From positions 38,814 through 102,813 of the forward strand of contig JADHZB010000723.1 in assembly GCA_015657535.1 (NCBI GenBank): DNA of 64,000 nucleotides. Direction: 5' to 3'. A program made the position numbers and the translations under genes. Shown in pieces: positions 24,427-37,300 of this stretch (within the stretch, counting starts at the first letter, position 1; every line of letters starts with the position of its first letter). The DNA is from Nephromyces sp. MM_2019. Its lineage: Eukaryota > Apicomplexa > Aconoidasida > Nephromycida. The notes under the pieces are model-generated. The model was not told where the DNA came from and did no database searches. It saw nothing but the letters and a program-made list of their open reading frames with translations.

Positions 24427-27400
24427 TCTTTTTTATAAAATTATTCACTTTTCCTATGCATGGTCTTTGTAATGAAATAAAAGCTGCTGCTGTGTCTATA
24501 GAATTATAGTTTCTTCTCAATCAATTAATGGATATTGATTATCACCTTCCACGTAGATTTTTTTTTGCCGAATTTTCCAGTGGGTTCTCTATTCTGCAGT
24601 CTACCACGTGGTCCCTTTTATGTAAGGCCCTTCTCATTTTTCCTTCGGGCCTAATAATGCTACTGCTTATGCCAAATTTTATTATTTGCCGATTTTTTTA
24701 AAGTTCTATGTTTGCTGCTGAACTTTTCTATCTAAAAAAGAATTAGTTTCAGGTATTATAGTTTAAAAATTGGTACTTGAAAGCTTAGTGGACTATAAGG
24801 CAAAATTTTTTTTTCTGCTTTTCTCATAATCAGGAGGAGATCCTTTCATTTTTTCTCATTCTCAAGTTCAAGAAATACGTACCAATAAAACAAAATTTGA
24901 AGAACTCTGCTTTGCATCATGAAAGTAAGAAAGAAAAAAGTAAGAAGCAGCAAGGAGCTCATCTAAATAAATTGATAGATAAAGAATCAGGCAGTGTAGA
25001 TCATTCTTCATTACTTCTTCATCATTCGATCCTGAAGCCTTGTCTTTATAAGAAACGATAATCTTCTGAATAGTTGTGAGCAGAAGCTTGAATTCATAAC
25101 TCAATTTTGTTTTAAGAGAGGTTTATATTTGATTGCATTTTTAGGTATTATCACTTGGGTCATGCTCTCTAGCTTGGCATGGAAATTGAAGTAGTATTGA
25201 TTTTACTTATTGCTCCATGTTAAGCTAATCTTCTAGCTATCATTTTAGCTTTTTATATTACCCACTGATGCCTTTGTGATATTCTTAAGCCAAACTTTTG
25301 TGCTGCTCTTTGTAATCAATAAAAGCATGACGAATTTCTTCTTATATTTCAAGCGGCTTCGCTCGTGTAAAATACATCTTACCGTTTTTTCCAATCTTTC
25401 AAGTTAGCTGTAGCTCATAAAAGAACGTATGGTCTATTACGCTCTCTGAACTTTATACCTACACTCATCGCAATAATTGGATTTTCCGTTAAAAAAAGGC
25501 TGTCAAATTTTCTTCGTTTGCCTACTTCTATGGCCTGCCAGCTCGAAACTATTCTGGACTTGAATATCATTTAACGTATCTGAAGCACAAGTTCTTCGGC
25601 AGAAATTGTGCAGTTTTTATATTATTCTCAACAAATAAACCTATTGTTTCATTGTATTTCGATTACTAATTTTTCATCGTAATTGAAGTTCTGAGTAACG
25701 TTTATCAGCGTCTATAACAAAACCTGGCTTTGAAATTTTTTGTTTTTTTAAGAGCCGAAGTAAACGATGCTCACACCAGACATGTGTGTGCGTTCACCAT
25801 TATGCTCTCTTATTTGTATGCTCGCTTGTGTGTGCTCCTCCTGCTCATACTTCTTTCTGTGTGTGCTTATCATCCTTATAAGCCGCTTTGTGTGTGTGCA
25901 CCCCCTCCCTATACTGCCCTATCTGTGCTCATCCTTCTTAAACTCACCCTATTTGAGTGTGCTTCTCCACTTCTCAATGCTCCTATATAGTCACTCCAGC
26001 TACCAAAAAAAATGTAAAATGAATCCTTCATCTTACATTAGCTCTCCTAAAGCTGCTTCATTCATAGATTTTCATCTCAAGTTTTCGCGCCTTCAATAAG
26101 ATTCCGAGTGTGGGTTAAGAAACTTCAGTAGAGGCTTCTGTAAAAGCTGTACCGTAACTTTTATAAAAGCTTTTATTCCACTTACTTCATTTGGAATTAA
26201 GCAACGTAGCATCAAATTTTGCTTAGAACATCATAATAATGCATATAAACTTTTATATTTTGGTAAAATAGTTGATAATGCAATATCTGAAAGCCAATTA
26301 GTAATAATGAGTACGCGAATCATTCTCTCGGCAATTTTCACTGTGTGCCACTTCTTTTGTAAGTAAAAAATTGCGCTTTAATTGCTTCTCCAAAGGTATC
26401 TCTAGAATAATATCTCTACTTTTTTTAAAAGCCTCAACTGTCGTCTAGAAGCTCACATGGTGTACTTATCTTGTGTTAAGTCTCTGCCTTCTTCACAGCA
26501 CCGTTAATTCATTTCATTTATTCCCCTTGTTTTCCCCTCCGAACCTATTACTTCAGCATCAAAAATACGCTGAAATTTTTATTCACAAACCTACTTTCTC
26601 ATTGCGCACCCTTTAATAGACATATTTGTTTTGTTCCATAGTTTACTGTGAGGCTGCATCCCATGCTTTTTATAGTGACCCCCGTGCAGTTTCTTTAGTA
26701 GCAGTTGGCCCCCCTCTTTATAGTTCAAATCTTTCCCTTTTAAAGATATTAAGCGGGAATGGCAATAACAAAGCCTATGTTGTATCAATCAGTGTATTGC
26801 AGAGAACAGAATCTCGGTGCTTTCCTAATATATTTTACGATATTCAGTCTTCATGAACGCTCTCCGATGATTTTCGTCTTGCCATTTACGCTAAACTATC
26901 TGCTTCTTGCCAATTGTCCGTGTTAAATCAAGATTATTCAAAAATTATTTGGCTTCTTTACGAAATGATATTATTCTACAAATCTTCCTCCATCTTTATA
27001 TAAATTTTTCCTTCAACTAAAGCGAATTTTATATTCAAAATCTCGTCACTTTTCGTCGCTGATCCGCTAGATGCTTGATCTGCTTCTTTTTCTTTTTTAT
27101 AGTATTGTTTCTGGAGGCAAAGTATTTTGATTGTCTGCTGCCAAACTTTGACCTCTTCTTTGCCTAGTTTACATGTGTTCGTGCAATTTTATTCGGCAGA
27201 ACAGCTAATGCCTTTCGTATGTTGAACAATTTTTTGACTAGTTTTTAGCATATTCACAATCGCACGTTGGTGCGCTATTGGATGAAATGCCCTTACTCTA
27301 TGTGAGTGTAGCGTAAATTAGCTTTTAATTCGCTTTATTGAGCAGCGTCGCGCGTTTGCGCGGTGTGCCTCAAGCCAGCTTACAGAGGAAAATAAATATG

Positions 27401-28471
27401 CTTGAAGAATTTGCAGCATTTAAATCAGCACCATACACTCTACGATACTCAGCGCTGATTAATCAGTGGATGCCTTTTATTCCATTCACGCTGAGGAGCA
27501 CTGTCTTAGCACTCTAAACGTAGATCTAGAGATGGCAGCAAACTATAAGTGGCTTTATAGAAATAGAAGTAGTGCGAACCAGGAGAACACTACGACCCTG
27601 ATCTGAAATTTAGCTGTGGCAAGGAAACCTATCAATTCGAGATTTTCTGAACAGTTAACTCAACCTTTTAATAATCCATGGTAGATGGAAAGCAGTTATG
27701 AACTTCTGTTTCATTAGCTTAATACTTATCACAGGATAGAGCGACTGCAAATTGCAAATTTTTCGGTAATTGAGGAGCTGAACAACTATCTTGGCGGAGC
27801 TAAAACGTATGCCATGCATTTTCATAAGCTATTTACGCATCAAAGTTTGTATTATATTGGCTATTATCGCGAAGCAATTTATCAAGGCGGCAAATTCTCA
27901 AGCTGCGAGTAGCATTAGCGGCTCCTAATTTTTTTTGCCTCGCTCCTTTCATTTTCCACAAAATCGGACTACGAAAGTCTTGGAACGATGCAGGTAAACA
28001 GCGCTTTTTAATGGATCGGCATGCCATTCCTGATTAACGTACCTATCAGGCTGCAACCTAACTTGTTTACCGCTTATGCTGCATATATGGAAGCATATTT
28101 TCATTACACTCTTATAATGGTGGGCGCAAACGATGCGATATGAAGTCTAGGCTCGTTTTGCCTTTAAAAAAATTTGATGTTTAGCTGTTGTTTGACATGG
28201 GTCTCTATGCTTACCCTCTTCAAGGGTCATTTTAGATCATCTCAACATGCTTCCCCATATGCATGATGAAAAGAGAAGTAAAAGATAGTCTTGTCATTAA
28301 AGTGAGAAACAGTATTTTGGTAATGCGTATAACATTTTCTCGCAGTTTATATAGAAGATTGGCCTTATTCATTTCTGGCGTAAAGACAGAAAATTTCTCC
28401 TGGGGATAATATCCTACTTCATGGAGTAATTTGCTATGACAAGCGAAGCTTGCTATGGATGTCTTTTAGCG
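24427..28471. other. Intergenic region between convergent RRP8 and the LOTUS gene
   Basis: About 4 kb of AT-rich sequence downstream of both genes. No open frame carries a family pattern I recognise. It holds the degenerate 31-bp repeat at 25783-25990. ORFs at 25767-26099 and 26626-26856 have composition expected of chance or repeat-derived frames. Confidence 0.6.
25783..25990. repeat. Degenerate 31-bp minisatellite with GTGTGTGC cores
   Basis: GTGTGTGC-like cores recur near 25785, 25827, 25858, 25889, 25923 and 25954, mostly about 31 bp apart, separated by pyrimidine-rich spacers such as tcctcctgctcat. The copies are strongly diverged. The two overlapping long ORFs here are artefacts of this composition. 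Confidence 0.6.
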
Positions 28472-31324
28472 TTAAACTACATCCTTTTCCTGGTTTATGA
28501 ACTGCTGTGCCACAGTAAGCGCAGGAGCGACAAGAGACACGCCAGAAGCTCCAATGCCAATTGGTTTCAATGGGACGCAAATACCTGCTGCGCGAGTTCT
28601 TGCTGAGACCCGGATATACCCTCCAGCTCCAGTTAATATCAAATCAGGGATATCCTGCAGCAGCGTCTTCAGTTTCCTAACTCCATAGCAGCTCATATAG
28701 AAAAGCAAAGGAAAAGAATCAGAGTATAATTTCGTCCATTCATTTTTTATCGCGGACATTGGGGTCCCTATATAGAGATTTCGGTACCACATCCGTAGTC
28801 TGTGCAGCACTTCCTCCATGTTATTCGCATCCATGAGCTTACGTATCTCCCCCAGCTCCAAAGAGTCTGTATATGAGGTATCTAAAAAGTCCCCTGAGTA
28901 TCGCATTATATTACTGCTATTTTTGCTCTTAAATCGGCTATTTTCCTCTTCCATAGTCCAGCTTGGAACCATTTCCAAATAAGATAATCCTTTGTGCTTC
29001 TTTAAGCAATCCTCAACGACGAGCAACCTATTTATGATATCCTTAATGTTGTTCTCTTGTACTTGTTGCCTTGTGCTCTCTTGAGTATTGGGGTACATAG
29101 CGCTTTCTTCCCCGTGAGCCATAGCAGTGCTAGGACACCGAATCTCTCCTGTTTCAGAAGCCTCCATCCCCCGGGTCTCAGAACAAGCTCCAGACAAAGC
29201 GGTGTCCTTCAGACACGTTCCAGTTGTTTTTTCACAAGATAAATCTTCTCCCGCTATAGGGGAAGAAGATATGTTTCCCTCCTTCTTCACACTATGATCC
29301 TGATGCTGTTCAGATGCAGCTGAAATTTCTACGATAGAAATTTTACCTCCTTGAGCAGACGATAAGAAGTCTTCCCCATCAGAGGGAAGCAAGTCTTCAA
29401 CTTCAGAAGGAAGAGGTTCCTCTTCATTGTCTTGGTTTATACCTGTGTGTTTCTCTTGTTTTGATGAATTCAGAAGATTTCGCTCTTTCGCCTTTTTCCT
29501 TTGCCTACCATTGCTTCGCTTGAACTTTTTCGTCTCCTTACCGAATGAGTTCCATTGGCTAGCGGTAGCTGTTGATGTGATAACAGCAGAAGCAGGATGC
29601 TGCACTAGAAGCTCTGCTATAGAAGATGGGAAAAAGAGACTACTTCCGGTTACTTCTGTGTAGAGCAACCATGTTTCCTTACTCAACAGTAAGGTGAGGA
29701 AACGATTCAATTCCTGCTGTAACTCCAAAATATCTTCACCTTTCTCCCATCTGCCTCCTTGCTCATCGCAGGCAAGGCAAATTAACCTGTAAAGCTTTCT
29801 CTGTACATCCGTTATTGGAATCGCAACACCTTCGGAAAGTTTTCCTCCAACCGGCATTAGGGAAGCTACCAACTTGCTATCTTTTGGTTCTTTTTCTGGC
29901 CTTCCCCGAATAGCGTAAATTTCACTCAGTTCCCCATCATCCACCTCATCGTCAGATGATGCTACTTCCTTCGCCTCTACTTGAAAATCGCTATCATCGC
30001 TGCTGTTGCAACAATTTATTCTTGCTTCGCTATGCATAATACCATCTTTGGAGTATCCTCCAATGAGACTCTTTTTTTGCTCAAAATGATCTTCCAGCTT
30101 GGGAGGCGAACTAGCCGTGGTTTCACTAAGAGCCCCACCAGCATTATTCAAGTGATATTGTAGATTGGGGGGACCACTACCTGGACTGTACGAGATGGGG
30201 GACTCAGATTGGATGATGCGGTCGCGACGGAGGTTGGCCAAGCTCATCATATGAGCTATATTTTCAGAGGAAGCAGCTTGCTTCGATTCTGCAGAGGATA
30301 TTTCGTTCATTTCTGGGTTCCTTCTTGGCTTGGCACCATGTTCTTCTAGCTCCGGTAAACTTCCATGCGCCATTTTTGCCGAAGAATCGTCTAATATAAC
30401 CTTACATATTGGCTTTTCGTTGTTGCAAAATTCTTCTGGTCTAAATATTCTCGATGTGTTGCTAGCTACGCTCAGCCTTTGCTGATTCTGTGCTGTCACA
30501 CTAGGGTTCAACCACGGCCAGGAGACGCTGCTACCAGTGTTTCCATAGTATGCAGGGGACGCTTCTGATGCATTTGGCAGATTTGAAGCACTTGGCAAAT
30601 TTGATGGATGTGATACCTTTGATATATTTGGCGCATTCGATGTATTGTGGGCCCAAAACTTTTGTGCTGCAGAAGCAACCAGGACATGCGTTTCATATTC
30701 ATCTGTGTATATCAGATCGCTTGCCCTTCGTATTACTGCCAGCAACCTATTTATATTGCCATGAGTGAAGTGGTTGTAGCCGAAGATAAATCCATATCTG
30801 TCGTCCCACTCTGGGGGTAAGCTTAAGATTGGGACCCCCGGCACACATGCAGCTTCAGGGTTAAGATACCTCTGTTTTTGTTGCAGTTTGTTCACTACCT
30901 GAGTCACCAGGATCCCAAGAGTTTGCTCCATGGGCAACTCCAGGAGCCATCGATTGTAGCGCGCCACCTTAATGCTATAAAAAAGCCTTGTTTGGTGGGA
31001 AATACCTTCTGCTCCGCTTCGTAACGCATTTTCGTTAGCTTGTAAATTTCCTGTTAGAAACCCTTCAAAACCTGCATGAGGGGGCATATTTCCATTACTA
31101 TATTCAAAGCCTTTTCTTCCGCCCTGATACCGTGGCTTCACCAGAATTATCGGGTACAGGCGCTTTAGTAGATACTCCATAGAGCTGAACCCACATGACC
31201 TTAAATCTGGGAGACTATTGTACTGCCTGACATACGCTGCCTCTATTGCTTCTACTTCTATTCCATGAGTATGCAGAGCTATCAACTCTGTTATCTCTTT
31301 CTGCAGTATTCTGAGAAAGGACAT
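28472..31324 (-). CDS. Intronless protein with N- and C-terminal LOTUS (OST-HTH) domains, 950 aa
   Basis: Single open frame of 950 codons ending in TAG; no splice signal is needed. Residues about 2-60 match the LOTUS/OST-HTH pattern (LQKEITELIALHTHGIEVEA, then Y, then CGFSSMEYLLKRLYPI). Residues 840-908 match it again (LRMWYRNLY, GTPMSAIKNEWTKLY, YGVRKLKTLLQDIPDLI). LOTUS domains bind RNA, in some cases G-quadruplex RNA, or Vasa-type helicases, as in Oskar, TDRD5/7 and MARF1. Residues 90-235 form an unrecognised globular part. The middle is Ser/Asn/Glu-rich and probably disordered, with a basic stretch near residue 600 (KKFKRSNGRQRKKAKERN) that may be a nuclear signal. No NYN nuclease, Tudor or RRM domain was seen. 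An RNA-regulating role is inferred from the domain only. Being intronless sets it apart from most genes here. Confidence 0.85.
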   Translation of the reverse strand: MSFLRILQKEITELIALHTHGIEVEAIEAAYVRQYNSLPDLRSCGFSSMEYLLKRLYPIILVKPRYQGGRKGFEYSNGNMPPHAGFEGFLTGNLQANENALRSGAEGISHQTRLFYSIKVARYNRWLLELPMEQTLGILVTQVVNKLQQKQRYLNPEAACVPGVPILSLPPEWDDRYGFIFGYNHFTHGNINRLLAVIRRASDLIYTDEYETHVLVASAAQKFWAHNTSNAPNISKVSHPSNLPSASNLPNASEASPAYYGNTGSSVSWPWLNPSVTAQNQQRLSVASNTSRIFRPEEFCNNEKPICKVILDDSSAKMAHGSLPELEEHGAKPRRNPEMNEISSAESKQAASSENIAHMMSLANLRRDRIIQSESPISYSPGSGPPNLQYHLNNAGGALSETTASSPPKLEDHFEQKKSLIGGYSKDGIMHSEARINCCNSSDDSDFQVEAKEVASSDDEVDDGELSEIYAIRGRPEKEPKDSKLVASLMPVGGKLSEGVAIPITDVQRKLYRLICLACDEQGGRWEKGEDILELQQELNRFLTLLLSKETWLLYTEVTGSSLFFPSSIAELLVQHPASAVITSTATASQWNSFGKETKKFKRSNGRQRKKAKERNLLNSSKQEKHTGINQDNEEEPLPSEVEDLLPSDGEDFLSSAQGGKISIVEISAASEQHQDHSVKKEGNISSSPIAGEDLSCEKTTGTCLKDTALSGACSETRGMEASETGEIRCPSTAMAHGEESAMYPNTQESTRQQVQENNIKDIINRLLVVEDCLKKHKGLSYLEMVPSWTMEEENSRFKSKNSSNIMRYSGDFLDTSYTDSLELGEIRKLMDANNMEEVLHRLRMWYRNLYIGTPMSAIKNEWTKLYSDSFPLLFYMSCYGVRKLKTLLQDIPDLILTGAGGYIRVSARTRAAGICVPLKPIGIGASGVSLVAPALTVAQQFINQEKDVV

Positions 31325-34300
31325 AATATAAAAATGATCTCATTATATGCGCTCTTTTTTCTGGTGCTAAGAGCCGGAAAAAATTCTTTTAGCGCGGAGT
31401 CTTCCGGGTTACTTGTAGCCCAAAGAATGCTAATAGCCTCATCTCTCCACAGAATTTTATCGTGAAAAAATATTATTCTGTGCTTTTGGATGGTTTTTTG
31501 TCGTAGCTGCCTTCAGCCCGCTTAATATACTCTTTATATTCTCTTTCATATCTACATTTTTTGAAGGGGCGAAGTTCGCTCCGAATTTAATTTTATTGTT
31601 CTGAGTATAAATTCCGCTTCTTCAGCTTTCATTGAAACTTACTCTTCATCTTAGAGACACAAGTAAATATCTAGAAATTTCCCCCCTATTGGAATCTATA
31701 CGCGTAGTGGAGACGTGCGCTCATTTTACTGGTATAGCTATTGATACGGAGCCTTCATTTTACTTGCGATCGAAGCAACTGAGTAATAAATGCTGCAGCT
31801 CGCCATATTCCTTACAACTAGATTCGTATTTATTTGAATAATTTGTTCCTGCTTATCCTCAAGGATGCCTTCCACTGCAGCAATTGTACTAATTCTCGCC
31901 TGCTGTCCTAATATTAACTTGTCTGAAGCTACCTGGAAAAGGCAGCTCTTGACCATTTTGCGCTAACTCTGAAAACTTTTCTCATAATGTTGGAATATAT
32001 AAATCCTAACTTGACACCAGCTCGGTAAATAGTCTAAAGAAACCTTGCCACCGCTGGAAGATGTCTTCCAGTATGCTTTGCTGGTCACCAGGGTATAGTA
32101 CAAATCACTGGAGCTTTTAAGGCATGGCATATTTTGGAAATCATAAATTATCATTGAATTTCACTTCATGGGAACGCGAGAAGAATGCTTGTAAGTGGTT
32201 GGTCGCTCAAGTTAATCCTATTTCATGTGTGGCCTAAGAAGCTACGGGACTAACCGTATATATTCATGTAATGCAAAGGGAAAACCTAATACTCGCATTG
32301 ATACTCGACAGAAGTAATATTACCCTACACTATAAATATAGAGGTATTCCTACCCCATTTTCTCCTACTTCTGGGGGTCAATCACTTTTTGTGGTAGCAA
32401 TTCCTCGCGCTTAGTGGAACGCGTTATAGCTTAGTGGAAGGCGTTATACTAAATGTGTTTAAAATATGGCTTTTTCCGTGCATAATTTTAAGCTGGCTAT
32501 GGATTTATGCCTGGAGTCTTTTCTGGCTTATGTGGTCGTATATCAAACCGAGTGTAAGCAAAATAATGACACCTCACTACGGTGGCGATAGAAGTAAAAT
32601 ACTAAGCAGATGGGGCTTTGATCATTGAAGGCCCTACTGCACTCATCTCATGCGCGCTCATCACTAGTTAGAATGTGGGCTACAGTCTATTCTACGTGGT
32701 TTCAAGCAGTGCCATTTTCTTTCCTTGCCAACTTCATAGTTGACTTTCGTCAGGCTATTCCACTAAGCAGGTGGTACATCCTTTATGATGACACGCTGGA
32801 CCTAATAGTATTTGCATATTCTCACACTCATCAGATATTTATTTCTTGCCCTCTCTTGCGGTAACTACCAACGTGTGTTTGCATGAAATCTTTGTGCGCC
32901 GCTTGTGTCTACTACCCTCCCAGGCGGGTATATACTAACCTTCTATGCAAGCGCTTCACCGGGAATAACCCGTCAGCTTTGTGTCTATCACTCTGCCACT
33001 GGGGCATCGAGGGACCCTTTTTCTCATTTACTTCATTTTGCCCGTGGTCATCTCCCGGGTAGCCTACACTGGAGCAGTAAAATGATGCACAAAGAACTGT
33101 GAATTACCCAGTTCTATTGAATCATAGTGAAAACAAATGAAGAGTGCCATACTGATGTTGTGGATACATTATTTTTGCATCGAAATATGATTCCCCTGGG
33201 AAATGATGTTAAAGCCATAGGGAATCTATGTTCCCTCCCCATTAAGCTTCTTCACTTTCCTTTTTTTAATTTCAACTGTAAATCTATTGATAATGAAGTA
33301 GGATTGTCGAGCTTCATGGTGTAAGGGCTATCAGAAGCTTTCAAAATTAACTTTTTAGCATAGTCTAATATTGAAAGCAAGTGCATCTCCTCTATATCGC
33401 TAGAACTCAGGCTTCACGCATAATCACATTAGCATTAGCCATATTTTCATGGATCTACTAGTATGAAAGCTTCTTTTAGATAAGGTCACATATAAATCAA
33501 AGCGGTGCTACAGTTTTTTATTGCAACCAGTGCCATCTTCCCCCTGCTCTGCAAAATATCATGTAGTATACCGTGAAACAACGTACACTATCAGCAACAT
33601 CGGAGAGGTTGAATTTAATATCCTCGAGTAAGCTCCTAGCTAACAAGTTATATTTGGCTCAATTGCTTTATACCAAAAGAACCTACTCGAACCTCGTTCC
33701 TGGAACTTCCCGGTCATGTCGTCCAAGGTTCCGGGAGTTGTCGCAGCGGCAACAAGCAGGCCTATTCGGATCGGTATGCCGTGTCTACGAAGACAATACT
33801 CAAGGGGTACAGTAAACACCAACGGTAAACTTTTTCCGTAGACTATGTTTTTCGGCTGCTATGCATATAAAGGAATAAACGGTAGGTGGTGGGTGGAAAC
33901 ACGAAAGCTTTTGCTATTATATCTTTTTGCCAAGGTCACTGGTGTCGGTGTTACTAAGTAAGCCTAAAAGAAGAGAGTTTCTATTCTACATTTTAAGCTG
34001 GAGCGGCAGCGCAAAGAGTTCTTGGCAAGCCCTTGTTTTCATTATTTTGGCCTCCATATTTCACTAATACCCAGTTAAAAAGTCATTTCTTCGCTGCACT
34101 AAATTTCCCTCGATGTAAGCCTATTGTTTTAGCAATTAAGGGGAAACGATTGCTTACCATATTATCACTCATAGGGTCTGAATCGTGGCCTTCCTTGTTG
34201 ATGCGATTAGCTGGAGCTCCAGTCTTCCGATGCATCATAAAAAAGCCGAGGCTCTGTATTTCTTTCTGGGGTATAAAATGCCTTAAGATGATTTCACGAC

Positions 34301-37300
34301 GGTATATCCCAGGAAATTTCGCTTGCCTCCTGATTAAATAGCATAACAGATAGCAGTGAAGCTTACCGTCAGCTGCTTGATAGACGTGAAACTGGAAATG
34401 AATTTGAGAGATAGGTGCGTAATTGCTACATTTCTTTGTTTTTATACTGTAAGCATTTGCTGTCTACTGATACTATCTTACGGTGCAGCTAATTTATACA
34501 ATGAATCCGGGCTTCGATTCCTAAAAGAATGACCAACCTGTAGTCCTCAAAGAATCCAGTTCCTTCGAAGGATTTTGGGTGGCCTATATAACTCAGCTGA
34601 TCCATTTTTATGGCGTCTATTTGTTTGTGGGGTTCAGCCAAAAAAAGTTTACAAGTCTGGTTTAGCACAAAAGGAATCCTAGTATCATATAACCCTATTA
34701 TACTTCCATTAAAGAAGGGGCACGCAGACAAAACTTAAAGCCTTCTCAGTTTCGGATTAGATTCTTTTATGTCTCCATTGAAACAAGGAGAAGATGGAAT
34801 CTAAAATGCCTGAAACCATTTTATGACCCTTCGTGCATGCGCATTCCCTGGGGATTCCTAAGTTTTGATTAAACTATGAAGTTCCTGTAGGGATACAAAA
34901 CATCCTTCGTGATCACAGGAGCGTCTGCGCAAACACTCAAAGTTTTTTCAGTGGGTATTTGATCGTGTTACAATTCATTGGCAAAAAATTTTGACCTTAA
35001 GGGAAACATGATAACATGTCTGGGAATACGGAAAACTTGCATATTTAGAGGGTTGCGTGCGCCAAATATTCGCTTTTCATTATGAGATTACTTGTTCTTT
35101 TTAAAGCTTTTCGCAACTACCAGGGTAAATGCTTCGAAATATTTGGAGCATCTGTAAGTATTTTAAGAATGCGCAGAGCATAGAGGTCTATCTTTAATGT
35201 GAAGCAGCTACTTTATCGACTTGCTGCGTCTCTGATAAGCTGCAACAGAAAACTCTATCCAATGGCTACCCGCGCTGTTGTCCGTGCATTCAGCCATATC
35301 AAATTTTTAATATCGCTTGTTCAGAGGGAAAAAGACGGATGATGTGAGCTGGAAATTCGCTTTGTATTCCTCTGCAGATCGGTTGTGTAACCTGTGTTAT
35401 AGCAGCATCTGCAGCAGTATTCTTCTACAGATGAGAGTGCCCTGTAGCTACATTGCCTATATTAAAAACGGTTGCTTTGATGCCACTTGCTTAGTAGTGG
35501 CATTGCTATTCTTAGCTTAGATATCACTACACATTATACAAAAAGAATTATATCGGGAACTTAGAAATTTCGCTAGAAGGTGTAGCATTACACACGAGTG
35601 TAAGCACAGTTTTACAAATTTTCCTTTCTTCTTATGCCTATTATTAGATAGAATTTGCTGTGCCATGAGGCTAACTTTTTGTGTGTTGTATTCTCTGTCT
35701 TCTTATAATAAAACTTTTACAATATTTTAAGATCTGCAGCAAAACGCTGTAATGGATTTTATAAGCTGCAAATTGCAACACATAAGCTACAGCTTTTCTT
35801 TAGGGGCCATTCTAAACACTCTTTTCCTCGAAATGAAGCCACAAGAAAGGATTCCTCTAATGATACCGTAATAAGTGTTGGAGCTAAGATATCTCAGCAT
35901 AAACTATCAGGATTGCGCACAAGAATATTTCCATTTTTACGATAATTTTACGGGAAATATTCGCAAAAAAAAGGATTATCAATTTGATGATTAATTAATC
36001 CTCCGATTAGAATATGAACAGTCTAGACGCCAATAGATTTAGTTTCAAAGTTACTGTTTCTACGTCAAATTTCCTAAACTTGACAGTACGTGAGTATGGC
36101 ATGGCGTTTGTGGCTGCTAGCTACGAGTAAAACATTACCTATAACGTTAAAATTTACATATATCTTCTGCAATAAATGAGGCAGTAAAATTCCTTTTTTT
36201 TTGCCGGCCATATTGCTCAATATAAAAACGAAAATATATAAAATATTGGCCTGCGGGCCTTGCTACCCTCTTCGAAAAACCATTCTGCAATAAGAGCACT
36301 TCAACATGACCTTTTTGTGATAAAACACATGTCTGTCTAAATATATAGCGTTTTCGCTCAATATTCCTCTCTTCCAATGTTCACGGCTTCTTAAAAAAAT
36401 CAAAACAGCAATCCACCAATGCTTGACTTGGTGGCAGAACATGGTTCGGGTTAAGAGGGGCTACACTATCAATATAGAAAGACGTAGCCCCAGTAATTGA
36501 GCCAGATATATATAATATATGATTATTAGCAGAAAATATTTTATAGGGCTCTACTACTACACGAAATGGGGGATGTGCTAAAGAACACGTAAGCCCAACA
36601 GTGGAAGCTAAAATGAAGTGGCAGCCTTGGAAAAAAAGGTTGAGATCAAAGCAACTGTATGACAAAATAATAATTACAGTACAGTTCTTAGGAATATATT
36701 TTCAGTGATGAAGATTATCTATTTAAACGTACAGGTGATGGTATACACTAGGGAAAAAAGGTCTTCCCTCTTCGTGATACTTCTACCAAGCCTTGGCCCT
36801 CTAGAAATACAAATTTAGATAGTAGCAGCGGCTAGCAGATAGAATCTACGATTGGCAAGCTACTTACCTCTGATGATACTATCTACATTATCACCCTTTA
36901 CATTTTGAAGTTACCTACACATTTCACTAGTCACTAAAGCTGGAGACGTCGCTTTGTATATCTGACCAACAGAAATTAGAAATTTTTTTCCCCGTCGGTA
37001 CCTCGAAGCTTCTAATAGAAGTTCCGTAATTGTCTAACCGTTTTTTAGTCAAAGAACAGTTAAATGAAAATGTCACTCATATAGCTGCATGCATATCGCC
37101 AAAACCGGCACTAAAAAGACTAACAAGTGGAACACGTTACCCAATTGCCACTTCTTTAGAATGTTATAAAATTTACCTAATACTTGAGGAAAGTTTAGCA
37201 GGTGATGGTATTGCAGTATACAAACACAAGATTTGAGTGCAGAGGGGTACGTGGTAGAAGTTGCCTGTCAGTACCAGGGATAGTGGACCGTCATAATTTA

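Noticed and set aside
26626..26856. 76-codon plus frame
   Set aside because: No splice partners or family pattern; its length is expected by chance in a region this size.
33640..33822. GC-rich stretch open on both strands, including a minus frame with GIPIRIGLLVAAATTPG that briefly suggested a UDP-glucose:glycoprotein glucosyltransferase
   Set aside because: No second exon with that family's motifs was found and frames on both strands look equally plausible.
36147..36665. Two adjacent minus frames that might be nuclease-like or surface-protein exons
   Set aside because: The resemblance is vague and no consistent splice phase links them.
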